From NCBI GenBank assembly GCA_964540535.1, contig CAZIMO010000005.1, positions 131,192 to 195,191 of the forward strand: a stretch of 64,000 nt of DNA. The letters are read 5' to 3'. Under the pieces are notes generated by a model. That model worked only from the letters and a program-made list of their open reading frames with translations. It made no database searches and was not told the origin of the DNA. The DNA is from Fimenecus sp964540535 (GTDB lineage Bacteria > Bacillota > Clostridia > Oscillospirales > Acutalibacteraceae). The position numbers and the translations under genes were made by a program. Shown one piece after another: positions 26,364 to 34,876 of the stretch. The stretch's first letter is position 1. Every line of letters starts with the position of its first letter.

Positions 26364-28748
26364 TTATTTAAGCTTTAAAATTTCTTCAATAGGTTCTTTG
26401 AAATATTTTGGGATATTCTTTAAGGGTTTGCCGTTTTTGATGAAATCATTGAATATTTTGCCTTTGCGGTCAGTTGACATCTGGAACTTTGAAATTACTC
26501 TTGTAAGCTCCTGCTTTTTGTCAGCGTTTGCAAGATATGTGCAATCTTCAACAGTGATTTCAATTTCGGCGTCTGCCTTTGCAGTAACCGTCACTTCAAG
26601 CGTACCGTTATTTGTTACTTTTGCGCCGTCAATATTAACAGACACTTTACCGTCAGTAATATCCTTGAATTTGACAACAAAGGTTCTGATTTCGGGAACA
26701 ACGCTTGCGTCGCCATCAGCCTTTGCAATGTTAAAGTTGACTTTGTTGCCGTTCTCTTTAACCGTGAATGCAGTTTTAAGATATTCACCGTTTCGGTATG
26801 ATAGCGTATTGCCGTCATCCTCATAAAGCGTGAATTTGTTGTTGCCTCGGTATACAAGAAGCTCAAGAACTTCGGGGTTGGAACAATCGTTGGTTCTGCC
26901 GTTGGCACTCATAGGGATAATCGCGCCAGCCTTTGCAAGCACAGGTATGTTTTCAATATCACGGTACATCTTTACAAACTGATTGCCCTCATATATTCTG
27001 CCTGTGAATATGTCGGTGTATCTTCCCTGCGGAATCCAAACATTAACGCCTGCAAGGTTCGTTTTGTCAGATGTATGCTCTGTAATCGGTGCAACAATCA
27101 GTTCTGTGCCGAAGAAAAACTCATTTTTGCAGTTATATGCGTTTTCATCTGTCGGATAAGCATAGTACATCGGCTCGCAAATCGCTCTGCACTCTGTATG
27201 AGTGCGGTAGTTCATTGTGTAAATATACGGCAGAAGTCTGTGTCTTAAACGAAGCGCTTCTGTCGCAATTTTCTGAACAGGACCGCTGTAATTCCAAGGC
27301 TCTTTGCCTGCAAATTCATTGTTTGTCGAGTGCAAACGCATTACAGGGCTGAACACCCCGAGCTGTACCCAACGCAGATAAAGCTCATCGTCTTTTTTGC
27401 CCATACAGTGACCGCCTATGTCGTGACTCCACCAAGGGTACGCAACATTTGACGCAGTTGCAGTAAAGTACGGTTGAAAATCAAGGCTTTTCCAAGTCTG
27501 CGTTGTGTCGCCGCTGAAGCCGAGGGGATAACGCTGACTGCCTGCGCCGCAAAAGCGTGAAAGAATAAGCGGACGGTGGTTTTCTCTTGAGTTATCAAGA
27601 AAATGGTAGTGATTTAATGCCCAAAGAGGGTCAAGATTGGGTGTTTTTGTGCGTTTGCCCTGCTGCCAGTCAATCCACCAAAAATCAACACCCTTTTCTT
27701 CATACGGATGATGAAGAATATCAAAATAATTTTCGGTGAATTTTTTGTCGGTAATATCAAATTCAACAGCTTTTTTCTCTTGCGGGTTCTGACCCATAGC
27801 CTTGCACATTTCTTCATACTGATTTTCAAACCAACGTACACCCATTGAGGGGTGAATATTGAATGTGATGTGATAATTATCGGCCTTGAGCTTTTTCAGG
27901 AATTCCTCATAATCGGGAAACAAATCGGTATTAAAGCTGTAACCTGTCCAGCCCGTTGACCAAATATCATAAACATATTCCATAAAATTCAAGTGCTTGC
28001 CGGGCTTGTGGCTGTCCTTACCGAATTTGGCCTTTATATCGACCCAATGCCAATCCATATCTACCGTAGCAACGGTTATGGGTATTTCTTCTTTCTTAAA
28101 TTTATCCATAAGGCTTAGATATTCATTTTGCGAATATGCCTTGTATCTGCTCCACCAATTGGAAAGGGCATAGCGGGGAATAAGCGGCACTTTGCCCGTA
28201 AGACTGTATAAATCCGAAGCAGCTCCGATATAATCATTGCCGTAAGCAAAATAGTATTTGTCGCTTTCTTTATTGTCACGGGGCAAAACCGAACCGTCGT
28301 CTTTAATTGCAAGAGTGTTGCTGTCGTCAAGAATTGCAACGCCGTTTTTCGAGCATACACCGTCGCCCATTTTAATAATTCCCGCGCTTATATCAAGGGT
28401 ACGGCAAGTACCTTTCAGGTTGCCCGATTTATAATCGGTAACAACTCTGCCGTCGCTCAATTTGATATTAACCATTTTGTGCGAGCTTAATGAATAGACA
28501 AAACAGGCTTTTTCGGTTTTTATTTCGATTGTGTTGCCCGATTCCCGAATTTCGTAATTAGTTTTACAAAAATCACGGAACCAAACGCTCTGCGTAGGTT
28601 CATCGCAGAAATTGCCGTTTTTTTCATACTCTGCTCTCAAAAGACAGGGCGTAATAACGGTAAGTCTTGTGCCGCCGCGAACAACAGTTTGACTGTCGGG
28701 CGCTTTCGGCGAACAATCAATTTTAAATCGCTTTGTAAAATTTCCCAT
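26364..28748 (-). CDS. Glycoside hydrolase family 31 (alpha-glucosidase/alpha-xylosidase type)
   Basis: 794 residues with the GH31 layout: N-terminal beta-sandwich, a TIM barrel with the nucleophile region GVDFWWIDWQQG, the acid/base region GFSGDTTQTW, then the LRHRLLPYIYT segment and C-terminal beta domains. No signal peptide, so probably cytosolic. GH31 enzymes remove terminal alpha-glucose, alpha-xylose or related sugars; the specificity is not readable by eye. The C-terminus has an extra ~80-residue tail after the usual DUF5110-like beta domain. It is transcribed alone, converging on the terminator at 26311. Confidence 0.93.
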   Translation of the reverse strand: MGNFTKRFKIDCSPKAPDSQTVVRGGTRLTVITPCLLRAEYEKNGNFCDEPTQSVWFRDFCKTNYEIRESGNTIEIKTEKACFVYSLSSHKMVNIKLSDGRVVTDYKSGNLKGTCRTLDISAGIIKMGDGVCSKNGVAILDDSNTLAIKDDGSVLPRDNKESDKYYFAYGNDYIGAASDLYSLTGKVPLIPRYALSNWWSRYKAYSQNEYLSLMDKFKKEEIPITVATVDMDWHWVDIKAKFGKDSHKPGKHLNFMEYVYDIWSTGWTGYSFNTDLFPDYEEFLKKLKADNYHITFNIHPSMGVRWFENQYEEMCKAMGQNPQEKKAVEFDITDKKFTENYFDILHHPYEEKGVDFWWIDWQQGKRTKTPNLDPLWALNHYHFLDNSRENHRPLILSRFCGAGSQRYPLGFSGDTTQTWKSLDFQPYFTATASNVAYPWWSHDIGGHCMGKKDDELYLRWVQLGVFSPVMRLHSTNNEFAGKEPWNYSGPVQKIATEALRLRHRLLPYIYTMNYRTHTECRAICEPMYYAYPTDENAYNCKNEFFFGTELIVAPITEHTSDKTNLAGVNVWIPQGRYTDIFTGRIYEGNQFVKMYRDIENIPVLAKAGAIIPMSANGRTNDCSNPEVLELLVYRGNNKFTLYEDDGNTLSYRNGEYLKTAFTVKENGNKVNFNIAKADGDASVVPEIRTFVVKFKDITDGKVSVNIDGAKVTNNGTLEVTVTAKADAEIEITVEDCTYLANADKKQELTRVISKFQMSTDRKGKIFNDFIKNGKPLKNIPKYFKEPIEEILKLK

Positions 28749-28820
28749 AAATATACCTCACAACAAATTCTCTGAATTTTATTATAAGGCTTAACCGATT
28801 TAAAGTCAACACGGACATAA

Positions 28821-28856
28821 AAAGCTGTATTACCGTGAAAGTAATACAGCCGTTTT
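28821..28856. terminator. Intrinsic terminator after the minus-strand GH43
   Basis: A perfect 10-bp stem, GCTGTATTAC (28824-28833) with GTAATACAGC (28841-28850), flanked by an A run on the left and Ts on the right. It can act on either strand and separates the GH43 gene from the GH31 promoter region. Confidence 0.82.
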
Positions 28857-29771
28857 TTATTCGTCTATGTTATAGTATTCGATAAGTTTATCAGCTAATT
28901 CATCAGAAATCTTCAAAACACCGCCGTGACGCTTTTTGCGTTTGCCCATATCAAACTTATTGGTTGATAATTGTGTAAATACACCGCTTGAAAGATCGTC
29001 TGTCAAAAAAGGTGTGTATCCGCTGTTTGTGCTGTATCGGTCGGCAATTAAGCACCACTTTTTCTGATTGTCAAGGTAATAGCATTCAGGTCCTTCAAGC
29101 CCGTAAAATTCTGCAAGAATCTTTGAATAAATACTTTCCCATTCTTCGCCGACTAACCTGCGGCATCGCTCAAGCGTTATGTGCTTGTTGGTTTCGTCTT
29201 TTGAAAAACGGTAATACCAACCGTTATTCCAAACAATATTTGTGTCAATAACCGCAGTTTCAGCATCAATATATTTGAACGCGGGTGTAAATTTCTTGAA
29301 ATCCTTTGTGAACGAGCCGTAAATGCGTTGCTTATGCTCTGTATCGACATCTTCTTTTACGCATGACGCCCAAAATACAAACCACATATCCTTTTCTTTA
29401 CAGAATACCGCTTCGGGCGCCCAAACACAGCCTGCCGACTCAATTCCGACCTCAACAAGACGTTCGTCAGACCAATTTATTAAATCCTCTGATTCCCACA
29501 CAAGAAGCGAGCGGCTGCCGTGGTGCGAAAAGCTGTGCCAATCGCCGTTTGCAGTGCATAAATCAGTTGCAATAATAAAATATTTTTTCAGATTTTCGTC
29601 ATATAGGATGAACGGGTCACGAACGCCCTTTGTGCCGAGCCGTGATTTGAGCAACGGCTCATCACCGCCCAAATCAGTCCAGTGAAGTCCGTCATGGCTC
29701 ACTGAAAACCAAATATTCTCTTTATCGCCTGTGTTTCCGCTTGTAAAATAAACAAACAAATATGCTGACAT
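28857..29771 (-). CDS. Glycoside hydrolase family 43-like protein
   Basis: 304 residues with the five-bladed GH43 pattern: FVYFTSGNTG near the start, VRDPFILYDEN (Asp52), CVWAPEAVFCKE, then DTNIVWNNGWYYRF and LEGPECYYLDNQKKW (Glu acid candidate). No signal peptide. The sequence resembles GH43 members annotated as arabinosidases or xylosidases; the substrate is unknown. The gene appears to be transcribed alone. Its promoter region contains the palindrome TTAAGTGATTATATCACA (29801-29818). Confidence 0.82.
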   Translation of the reverse strand: MSAYLFVYFTSGNTGDKENIWFSVSHDGLHWTDLGGDEPLLKSRLGTKGVRDPFILYDENLKKYFIIATDLCTANGDWHSFSHHGSRSLLVWESEDLINWSDERLVEVGIESAGCVWAPEAVFCKEKDMWFVFWASCVKEDVDTEHKQRIYGSFTKDFKKFTPAFKYIDAETAVIDTNIVWNNGWYYRFSKDETNKHITLERCRRLVGEEWESIYSKILAEFYGLEGPECYYLDNQKKWCLIADRYSTNSGYTPFLTDDLSSGVFTQLSTNKFDMGKRKKRHGGVLKISDELADKLIEYYNIDE

Positions 29772-29800
29772 AAACGCTTACCCCGTATATTGCAAATCAT

Positions 29801-29818
29801 TTAAGTGATTATATCACA
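29801..29818. promoter_or_regulatory. Dyad GTGAT-N3-ATCAC motif over the GH43 promoter
   Basis: TTAAGTGATTATATCACA contains inverted GTGAT/ATCAC arms. On the minus strand it includes TATAAT, so it overlaps the likely -10 of the GH43 gene. An almost identical 18-mer is at 34332-34349. Confidence 0.45.
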
Positions 29819-29905
29819 ACACAATCAAATAATCCATACTGAAGTTATTATTGACAACAAAAATTTAAGATGATAGACTAAAATGGAAAAAGAGAGGTTA
29901 TAGTT

Positions 29906-30274
29906 GTGAATAAAGAAGAACTTATAAATTATATTGCAGAGGCTTACGGCACCGAGGCTGAATATCCGTGGGAGGATTCGCCGAATAATATCGTGTTCCG
30001 CCATTACAGTAACAAAAAATGGTTTGCGCTTATTATGAAAATTACAAAAGACAAATTAGGATTTCGCGAAGATGGGGTAATTGATGTGGTAAACTTAAAA
30101 TGCGACCCGATTTTAATAGGAAATCTGCGAAACGAAAAGGGAATTTTTCCTGCATACCATATGAATAAAACACATTGGATTACAGTTGCCCTTGACGGTT
30201 CAGCTGACAGCGACCAAATCAAATGGCTTCTTGATTTAAGCTATGATTTGACGAATGTAAAAAGTAAAAAATAA
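29906..30274 (+). CDS. MmcQ/YjbR family DNA-binding-fold protein
   Basis: 122 residues with the CyaY-like MmcQ/YjbR pattern: YIAEAYGTEAEYPW at the start, then KWFALIMKI, VVNLKCDPILIGNLR and PAYHMNKTHWITVAL, ending in a SDQIKWLLDLSYDL helix. Full-length for the family. The biochemical role is unsettled. A candidate promoter TTGACA (29851)-17-TAGACT lies upstream. The next gene starts 25 bp downstream and is probably cotranscribed. Confidence 0.88.
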   Translation: MNKEELINYIAEAYGTEAEYPWEDSPNNIVFRHYSNKKWFALIMKITKDKLGFREDGVIDVVNLKCDPILIGNLRNEKGIFPAYHMNKTHWITVALDGSADSDQIKWLLDLSYDLTNVKSKK

Positions 30275-30299
30275 TTACCCGACTGAAAGAGATAATATT

Positions 30300-30842
30300 A
30301 TGACTTATGAATATGCTGTATATTTCAAGCTATTACTGTTGTGCGGATATACTGATGAATTGGAGCGGTATACAGACTGCCGGCTTGAAAAGCAAGACGA
30401 GCTTTCAGATCTTATTTTGGAACTGTCAACAGCAGGGTCAGACAGTAAAAAGAAGCTGTCAATCTTAAATGAATATCTACGAACAACAGACGAAACTGAA
30501 ATTGATTACGATAAAACAGTTTTTGAACTTGTAATGGCATTTTTAAGAAAAAAGTATACAGAAGATAAAATGCCGGTAAAAGATATTATAAATTTGATGT
30601 ATCAAATTGCTTGCCATACAGGACGAAGCTTTGATAATCCTTGGTACACTGTGTGGATTATGGAAGATCTTTTTTATGAGTCGGAAGAAGGATATATTGA
30701 TGCAGAATATTTCCAAAGCCAGTTTAACGCCCTTATTCTTGATAACAGTTTAATTGAATATTCTTATATACAGCATATACACCCTAAAGAACCGCTTTTC
30801 AAGAGACTTTTAAATAAAATCAGAAATGCTTTTAATAAATAA
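30300..30842 (+). CDS. Unknown soluble acidic protein
   Basis: 180 residues, mostly helical, with no signal peptide or membrane segment. Segments such as KLLLLCGYTDELERY and ILNEYLRTTDETEIDY resemble small acidic single-gene proteins of the immunity-protein kind, but no family can be named. SD GAAAGAG is 8 bp before ATG 30300. It ends in a basic stretch (FKRLLNKIRNAFNK). A strong terminator follows, so it closes a two-gene unit with the YjbR-like gene. Confidence 0.65.
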   Translation: MTYEYAVYFKLLLLCGYTDELERYTDCRLEKQDELSDLILELSTAGSDSKKKLSILNEYLRTTDETEIDYDKTVFELVMAFLRKKYTEDKMPVKDIINLMYQIACHTGRSFDNPWYTVWIMEDLFYESEEGYIDAEYFQSQFNALILDNSLIEYSYIQHIHPKEPLFKRLLNKIRNAFNK

Positions 30843-30895
30843 CACTTATTCACTGTGGCAATTATACACAGTAATTATGGTAGAATAACCTCAAC

Positions 30896-30932
30896 AAACT
30901 GATTCCGTTTTTCTAAACGGAGTCAGTTTTGT
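30896..30932 (+). terminator. Intrinsic terminator after the YjbR-like/unknown pair
   Basis: A 15-bp stem with one G-T wobble, AAACTGATTCCGTTT (30896-30910) with 30915-30929, and a TTCT loop. Confidence 0.8.
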
Positions 30933-30954
30933 GGTTTATTTGAGATACAAATGA

Positions 30955-30983
30955 AACCGCCGTCATTAGCTTTGACGGCGGTT
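30955..30983 (-). terminator. Intrinsic terminator of the minus-strand cassette
   Basis: An 11-bp stem, AACCGCCGTCA (30955-30965) with TGACGGCGGTT (30973-30983). On the minus strand it is followed by a T-rich stretch (TTTCATTTG), just past the stop of the 709-residue protein gene. Confidence 0.75.
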
Positions 30984-30994
30984 AGTTATTTCAA

Positions 30995-33124
30995 TCATAA
31001 AAGCTCTATAATTATTAGTTTGGATTTATCTGACATCAGTATTATTTCCATTTCAGCAAGATTGTCATCAGAAGTATATTTTATCGCTTGTAAATCTGTG
31101 TTTGACACTTCTGTACCCAATAATGCCTCTAATAAAATGCCGATATTTATTTTTATGGAGCAGCTTTCATTCGGAACAGAATAGAGAGCCTGTATTTCAT
31201 TCCTTTCAAGTTCGGTATGAAGCCCATAATCATTTCTGAAATCGTCTTTAAAAAGTATAATTGATACTACTGTATTGTTGATGTCACGAACAAAAACAGC
31301 ACCGGATGAGTAGAAATCAATTTTACATTCGGGATAAGAAAGCTCAAAATCCTCTAAAAATTCTTCTGTTGAAACACCGAATTCAGAAAGTATTTCAGAT
31401 AAAGCAGTGTTAATAGCTGCATCTTTTGAATATGAAAAGATATTGTAATCATTGCATTTTACCGCATAGTCAGCAATAGCAGAAGCGAGTTGACTGTCAT
31501 CATATGTATCGCCGAGTTGAACACCGCCGAAACGGCATTGAGATATATCAAATTTTATAGGCTTAGGAATCTGAAAAAGATTTTTTCTGAATATCTGTAT
31601 ATCGGAGCTTACAGCACCCTCTGCACCTTTGCCGAGACCTTTTATTTTTAATCCCATATGCAGTTTTAAATCGGAATACGCATTTACAGAGAATAAATCA
31701 ATATCACGGCTTTCTATATATGAATTATCAGCAATAACAACTTCTTTATTACTTTCATCGGAATCAAAGTCAGCAAGCATTTCAATTTCAATACCGTTTG
31801 AAAGCTTTATCGGTATCATTCCGAGAATGCAAAATCCGATATCAACACTAATGCCTGCATTAAATGAAAGCTTACCGCTGTATGAGGTGGAAACCGACGG
31901 CGTTTCCTGTTCGCGTGAATTATCAGGCTGTGCAGTGTTGATTATCGGATGCGGATAATCATAGCCCTTAAGTAAATAGTTCGGTCGATGCTGACTGTCG
32001 GCAAAAATTTCAAATAAGGCAGATTGCTTATATTTACACTCGGCGGATAATTCGCCGTTAGCTGTAACAGCGAGCTGTATAGTTATTCCGAATGATAAAT
32101 AGCCGACATCATTTTCTGTATTGTTTAGGCTTTCAGTAGGTATTATGTCAGGTAATTTGATATTATAGCCGATTAAATATGTACCTAAAACATATTTGCC
32201 TTTTTCACTTTCTGTAACATCAACAATATCTACGGGACTGATTTTTTCTATTAAATCTTTGGAATGCTTAAGCGGTTCGATATCTTTTTTACCTTCAAAG
32301 GTCAAATTCAGTTTTTCTTTTGTTACGAAATCAAATTCATAATCATTTATATTAACTTCATTTTTTTGTTCATTATAATCATAATCAAGCAGGAATTTAA
32401 GTGACGGATAATTCAGTGTAATATCTCCGCGAATATTGAACTCTTCGTCCGCTTTGTGCTTTAGCTTTATTTTTAATTCCTTGCATAATATTTGATAATC
32501 GGAATTTAAAGCGTCCGTATCATTCTTTTTATATTTAAAATCAATGTCTGTATTTCCTATACTGAAAGTTTTGTCAGCAGCACCATTGTTACCGATATTA
32601 AGCATTAACGGAGCAGATGATACCGAATCTACAATATCGGTAGGATAAAATGACACTTGTTGTAATGCGGTATCGGAAGCGCTTACCTTTAAACTATTAA
32701 AAATTTCATATATTTGCGGTATTTGAAAAGTTACGGTATTATCTTCGGCAGAAATGCCGACAATTTTACCGCAGAAGCCCATATTGAAAAATGATTCTTT
32801 TGATTTATTGTCGGGATATACGCAAAAAAGCTCTCCGACATTAGAATTTAAAAAGAAATCGGGCAGCTTTTTAGAATAACTTATTGTATATATTCCGTCG
32901 CTTTCAAGAGTAACCTCTTTAAAATTGTGCTTAATATTATCATCTTTAAAAGCGATTTTCACATTATCGCTGAATGTTGCCGCGCTGTCCTCTGAAATAT
33001 GAAAACCGTTTGTTTGCTTAAAGGTTGGCGAGGCTAATGCAAGTGTATAAAGTATACTTGTTAATATAATAATTGCAGAAAGAGATATACATAATATAAT
33101 CAGTGCAATTTTTCTCTTACTCAT
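30995..33124 (-). CDS. Unknown 709-residue membrane-anchored exported protein
   Basis: One N-terminal signal-anchor (about 6-30, IALIILCISLSAIIILTSIL) precedes some 675 extracytoplasmic residues that look beta-rich (alternating hydrophobic strands, many Asn/Asp/Ser turns), with no repeats and no recognised domain. It starts one base after the patatin stop (TAA-A-ATG), so translation is probably coupled to that gene. Third gene of the superinfection-immunity/patatin unit, followed by an intrinsic terminator. No function can be assigned; a lipid- or surface-associated role is only suggested by its neighbour. Confidence 0.72.
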   Translation of the reverse strand: MSKRKIALIILCISLSAIIILTSILYTLALASPTFKQTNGFHISEDSAATFSDNVKIAFKDDNIKHNFKEVTLESDGIYTISYSKKLPDFFLNSNVGELFCVYPDNKSKESFFNMGFCGKIVGISAEDNTVTFQIPQIYEIFNSLKVSASDTALQQVSFYPTDIVDSVSSAPLMLNIGNNGAADKTFSIGNTDIDFKYKKNDTDALNSDYQILCKELKIKLKHKADEEFNIRGDITLNYPSLKFLLDYDYNEQKNEVNINDYEFDFVTKEKLNLTFEGKKDIEPLKHSKDLIEKISPVDIVDVTESEKGKYVLGTYLIGYNIKLPDIIPTESLNNTENDVGYLSFGITIQLAVTANGELSAECKYKQSALFEIFADSQHRPNYLLKGYDYPHPIINTAQPDNSREQETPSVSTSYSGKLSFNAGISVDIGFCILGMIPIKLSNGIEIEMLADFDSDESNKEVVIADNSYIESRDIDLFSVNAYSDLKLHMGLKIKGLGKGAEGAVSSDIQIFRKNLFQIPKPIKFDISQCRFGGVQLGDTYDDSQLASAIADYAVKCNDYNIFSYSKDAAINTALSEILSEFGVSTEEFLEDFELSYPECKIDFYSSGAVFVRDINNTVVSIILFKDDFRNDYGLHTELERNEIQALYSVPNESCSIKINIGILLEALLGTEVSNTDLQAIKYTSDDNLAEMEIILMSDKSKLIIIELL

Positions 33125-33125
33125 T

Positions 33126-33974
33126 TTATTTGTTCCTATCTAAATATTTTTTTATGACTCTGTTTAATCGTTTAGTAACTACTTCGCAGGTTATATACCA
33201 TTTTAAATTTGAATTTTTCATATTGAAATCAGCGATAGTATCTTTGAAATAAGGCATTAGATTCCCATTCACAAAAAATTTCTGCAAAACACTTTTGCCG
33301 TAAATATAGCCCTCGTAAATCATTTTTTCTATGTACTCATGCTTAAATAAAAAGACATTTTTCATAAACATATCGCTTTGATGATTGATTTTAATTGTTT
33401 TTGCATTGATATCGTCATTTTCAAAGTCATAATTATAATCTTCAAAATATATACAGATAATACAATCAAGTTCTTTACCGATTAAAGTTCCAATCGGAAT
33501 ATTATCCACTAAAGCGCCGTCAACATATCCGTTACCAAGAATGTTTATAGGATTATTAAACGGGGGTAAAGCAACACTTGCTCTTACAAATTGATTTCGT
33601 AATTCCGGAGAACTGTTTTTCAGATTGATATAATTTATATCTCTTGAATTGGTGTTTAAAAGTGTAGTATAAAAATCTCTTTTTTCAAAGTCAGATGATA
33701 TGTTTATTTTATTGATATGATTATCTAAAAAATCACTTTGTAAAATGTTTCTGATAAATGACGAAGTGCTTTTGCAATTTAAGGATTTCCATATGCTTTC
33801 AGCGGCAGAGAGTTGGCGGTTTACAAAGGCATATGCGTTAAGAACGCCGACAGATGACGCGCTAACCATAGCGATATTATTTAAATCTACCATTTCTTCA
33901 ACAGCCTTTAAAACACCAAGCTGATAAGCTCCTTTTGCTAATCCGCCCGACAAAACCAATCCTATTCGTTGCAA
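33126..33974 (-). CDS. Patatin-like phospholipase
   Basis: Acyl hydrolase with a Ser-Asp dyad. The oxyanion-hole segment LSGGLAKGAYQ is at the N-terminus, the nucleophile region is ASSVG (canonical GxSxG with the first Gly changed to Ala), and the catalytic Asp is in GYVDGALVDN. About 282 residues, no signal peptide. The frame opens at GTG 33983, but TTG 33974 is preferred because AGGTGA lies just upstream and the protein then begins MQRIGLVLSGG like its relatives. It sits between a superinfection-immunity-like gene and a large exported protein. Patatins serve lipid metabolism and also several phage-defence systems. Confidence 0.87.
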   Translation of the reverse strand: MQRIGLVLSGGLAKGAYQLGVLKAVEEMVDLNNIAMVSASSVGVLNAYAFVNRQLSAAESIWKSLNCKSTSSFIRNILQSDFLDNHINKINISSDFEKRDFYTTLLNTNSRDINYINLKNSSPELRNQFVRASVALPPFNNPINILGNGYVDGALVDNIPIGTLIGKELDCIICIYFEDYNYDFENDDINAKTIKINHQSDMFMKNVFLFKHEYIEKMIYEGYIYGKSVLQKFFVNGNLMPYFKDTIADFNMKNSNLKWYITCEVVTKRLNRVIKKYLDRNK

Positions 33975-34026
33975 ATAAATCACCTGAAAAATAAACTTAA
34001 TTGAATTGGGAATACGCTGAAAAGGG

Positions 34027-34275
34027 TTATTGATGAGGAGTAAAGTTGTTATTGTTTATAACTTGTACAGGCTGTTCCTTTTTTACTGCCCATACAAGCG
34101 AAACAACCCAACCGATAAATGACCAGCCGAGAAAAAGATTAAGAAGTAAAATTGAAACTTTATTAGGCTGATTTTTTTTGAATCCTATAATTGATGGTAA
34201 AAAATAGAATGCAAGACCGAGAAGTCCCCCGATAATAGTAGCTATAATAAGTATAATTCCGCCAAAATCGTCCAT
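34027..34275 (-). CDS. Superinfection immunity family small membrane protein
   Basis: 82 residues with two membrane helices. The pattern YFLPSIIGFKKNQ, then ILLLNLFLGWSFIGWVVSLVWA is that of the superinfection-immunity family named after phage T4 Imm, which blocks DNA injection by related phages. Many chromosomal bacterial copies exist without proven function. SD GGGAGG is nine bases before ATG. First gene of a three-gene unit with the patatin and the 709-residue exported protein, divergent from an XRE regulator. Confidence 0.8.
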   Translation of the reverse strand: MDDFGGIILIIATIIGGLLGLAFYFLPSIIGFKKNQPNKVSILLLNLFLGWSFIGWVVSLVWAVKKEQPVQVINNNNFTPHQ

Positions 34276-34331
34276 TTGAGTTAACCTCCCTTCAAAATAA
34301 TACTTTTTTAGACAATTTTCAGCGTATTCCC

Positions 34332-34349
34332 TTAAGTGATTTTATCACA
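34332..34349. promoter_or_regulatory. Dyad GTGAT-N3-ATCAC motif before the superinfection-immunity gene
   Basis: TTAAGTGATTTTATCACA matches the motif at 29801-29818 in 17 of 18 positions. On the minus strand it carries TAAAAT in a plausible -10 position for the cassette. Confidence 0.45.
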
Positions 34350-34406
34350 TATTTAAACTAAAAGCAATATAAAAATAGCTAACAGTTTATTAAATTTATC
34401 TTCATT

Positions 34407-34419
34407 TAGCTATAAGCTA
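34407..34419. promoter_or_regulatory. Candidate operator of the XRE regulator
   Basis: Perfect inverted repeat TAGCT-ATA-AGCTA in the divergent intergenic region, with an extra half-site TAGCTA at 34376-34381. The position between the regulator and the superinfection-immunity/patatin unit suits a shared operator; this is inference. Confidence 0.4.
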
Positions 34420-34448
34420 TATATACTAAACTAAAAGGAGCAGTAATT

Positions 34449-34784
34449 TTGGATTATATAGCATTAGGCAGAAATATCAGAAACCTTAGAAAAATGCGAA
34501 TGATAACACAGGAAACATTGGCAGAAATGTGTTACATTACACCTGTTTTTGTAAGTCAAATTGAAAACGGAGCAAGAAAACCGAGCTTAGAAACGGTGTA
34601 TAGTATAGCCAATGCTCTTGAGGTAACAGTAGATGAACTTTTAAATACTCAAGAAAATAAGAAACGGAATTTTGATGATTTTTCGTCGCTGTTAAATGAG
34701 CGGACAGACGATGAAATTAGATTTTCTTATGATATTGTAAAGACTGTTTTAGAAAAAATGGAAAACGGAAAACTGAAACAGTAA
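34449..34784 (+). CDS. XRE family transcriptional regulator
   Basis: 111 residues. The N-terminal HTH_3 domain (residues about 6-61) is textbook: GRNIRNLRKMR, MITQETLAEM, FVSQIENGARKPSLETV, IANALEVTVDELL. The remainder is a short acidic C-terminal helix region. It starts at TTG 34449 after SD AAAGGAG, and no in-frame ATG precedes the HTH. It is divergent from the superinfection-immunity/patatin/709-residue unit and is its likely regulator. Confidence 0.88.
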   Translation: MDYIALGRNIRNLRKMRMITQETLAEMCYITPVFVSQIENGARKPSLETVYSIANALEVTVDELLNTQENKKRNFDDFSSLLNERTDDEIRFSYDIVKTVLEKMENGKLKQ

Positions 34785-34839
34785 AATAATAATTTCAAAA
34801 TTTACCGAGATATTCAAATTTTAAAAGCGTATATGGCTA

Positions 34840-34868
34840 TTGATTTTTTTGCAGTTTAGCTGTATAAT
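34840..34868 (+). promoter_or_regulatory. Promoter of the hyd operon leader
   Basis: TTGATT (34840-34845), 17-bp spacer, TATAAT (34863-34868). Transcription should start near 34875, giving a leader of about 145 nt. Confidence 0.65.
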
Positions 34869-34876
34869 AAACTTGT

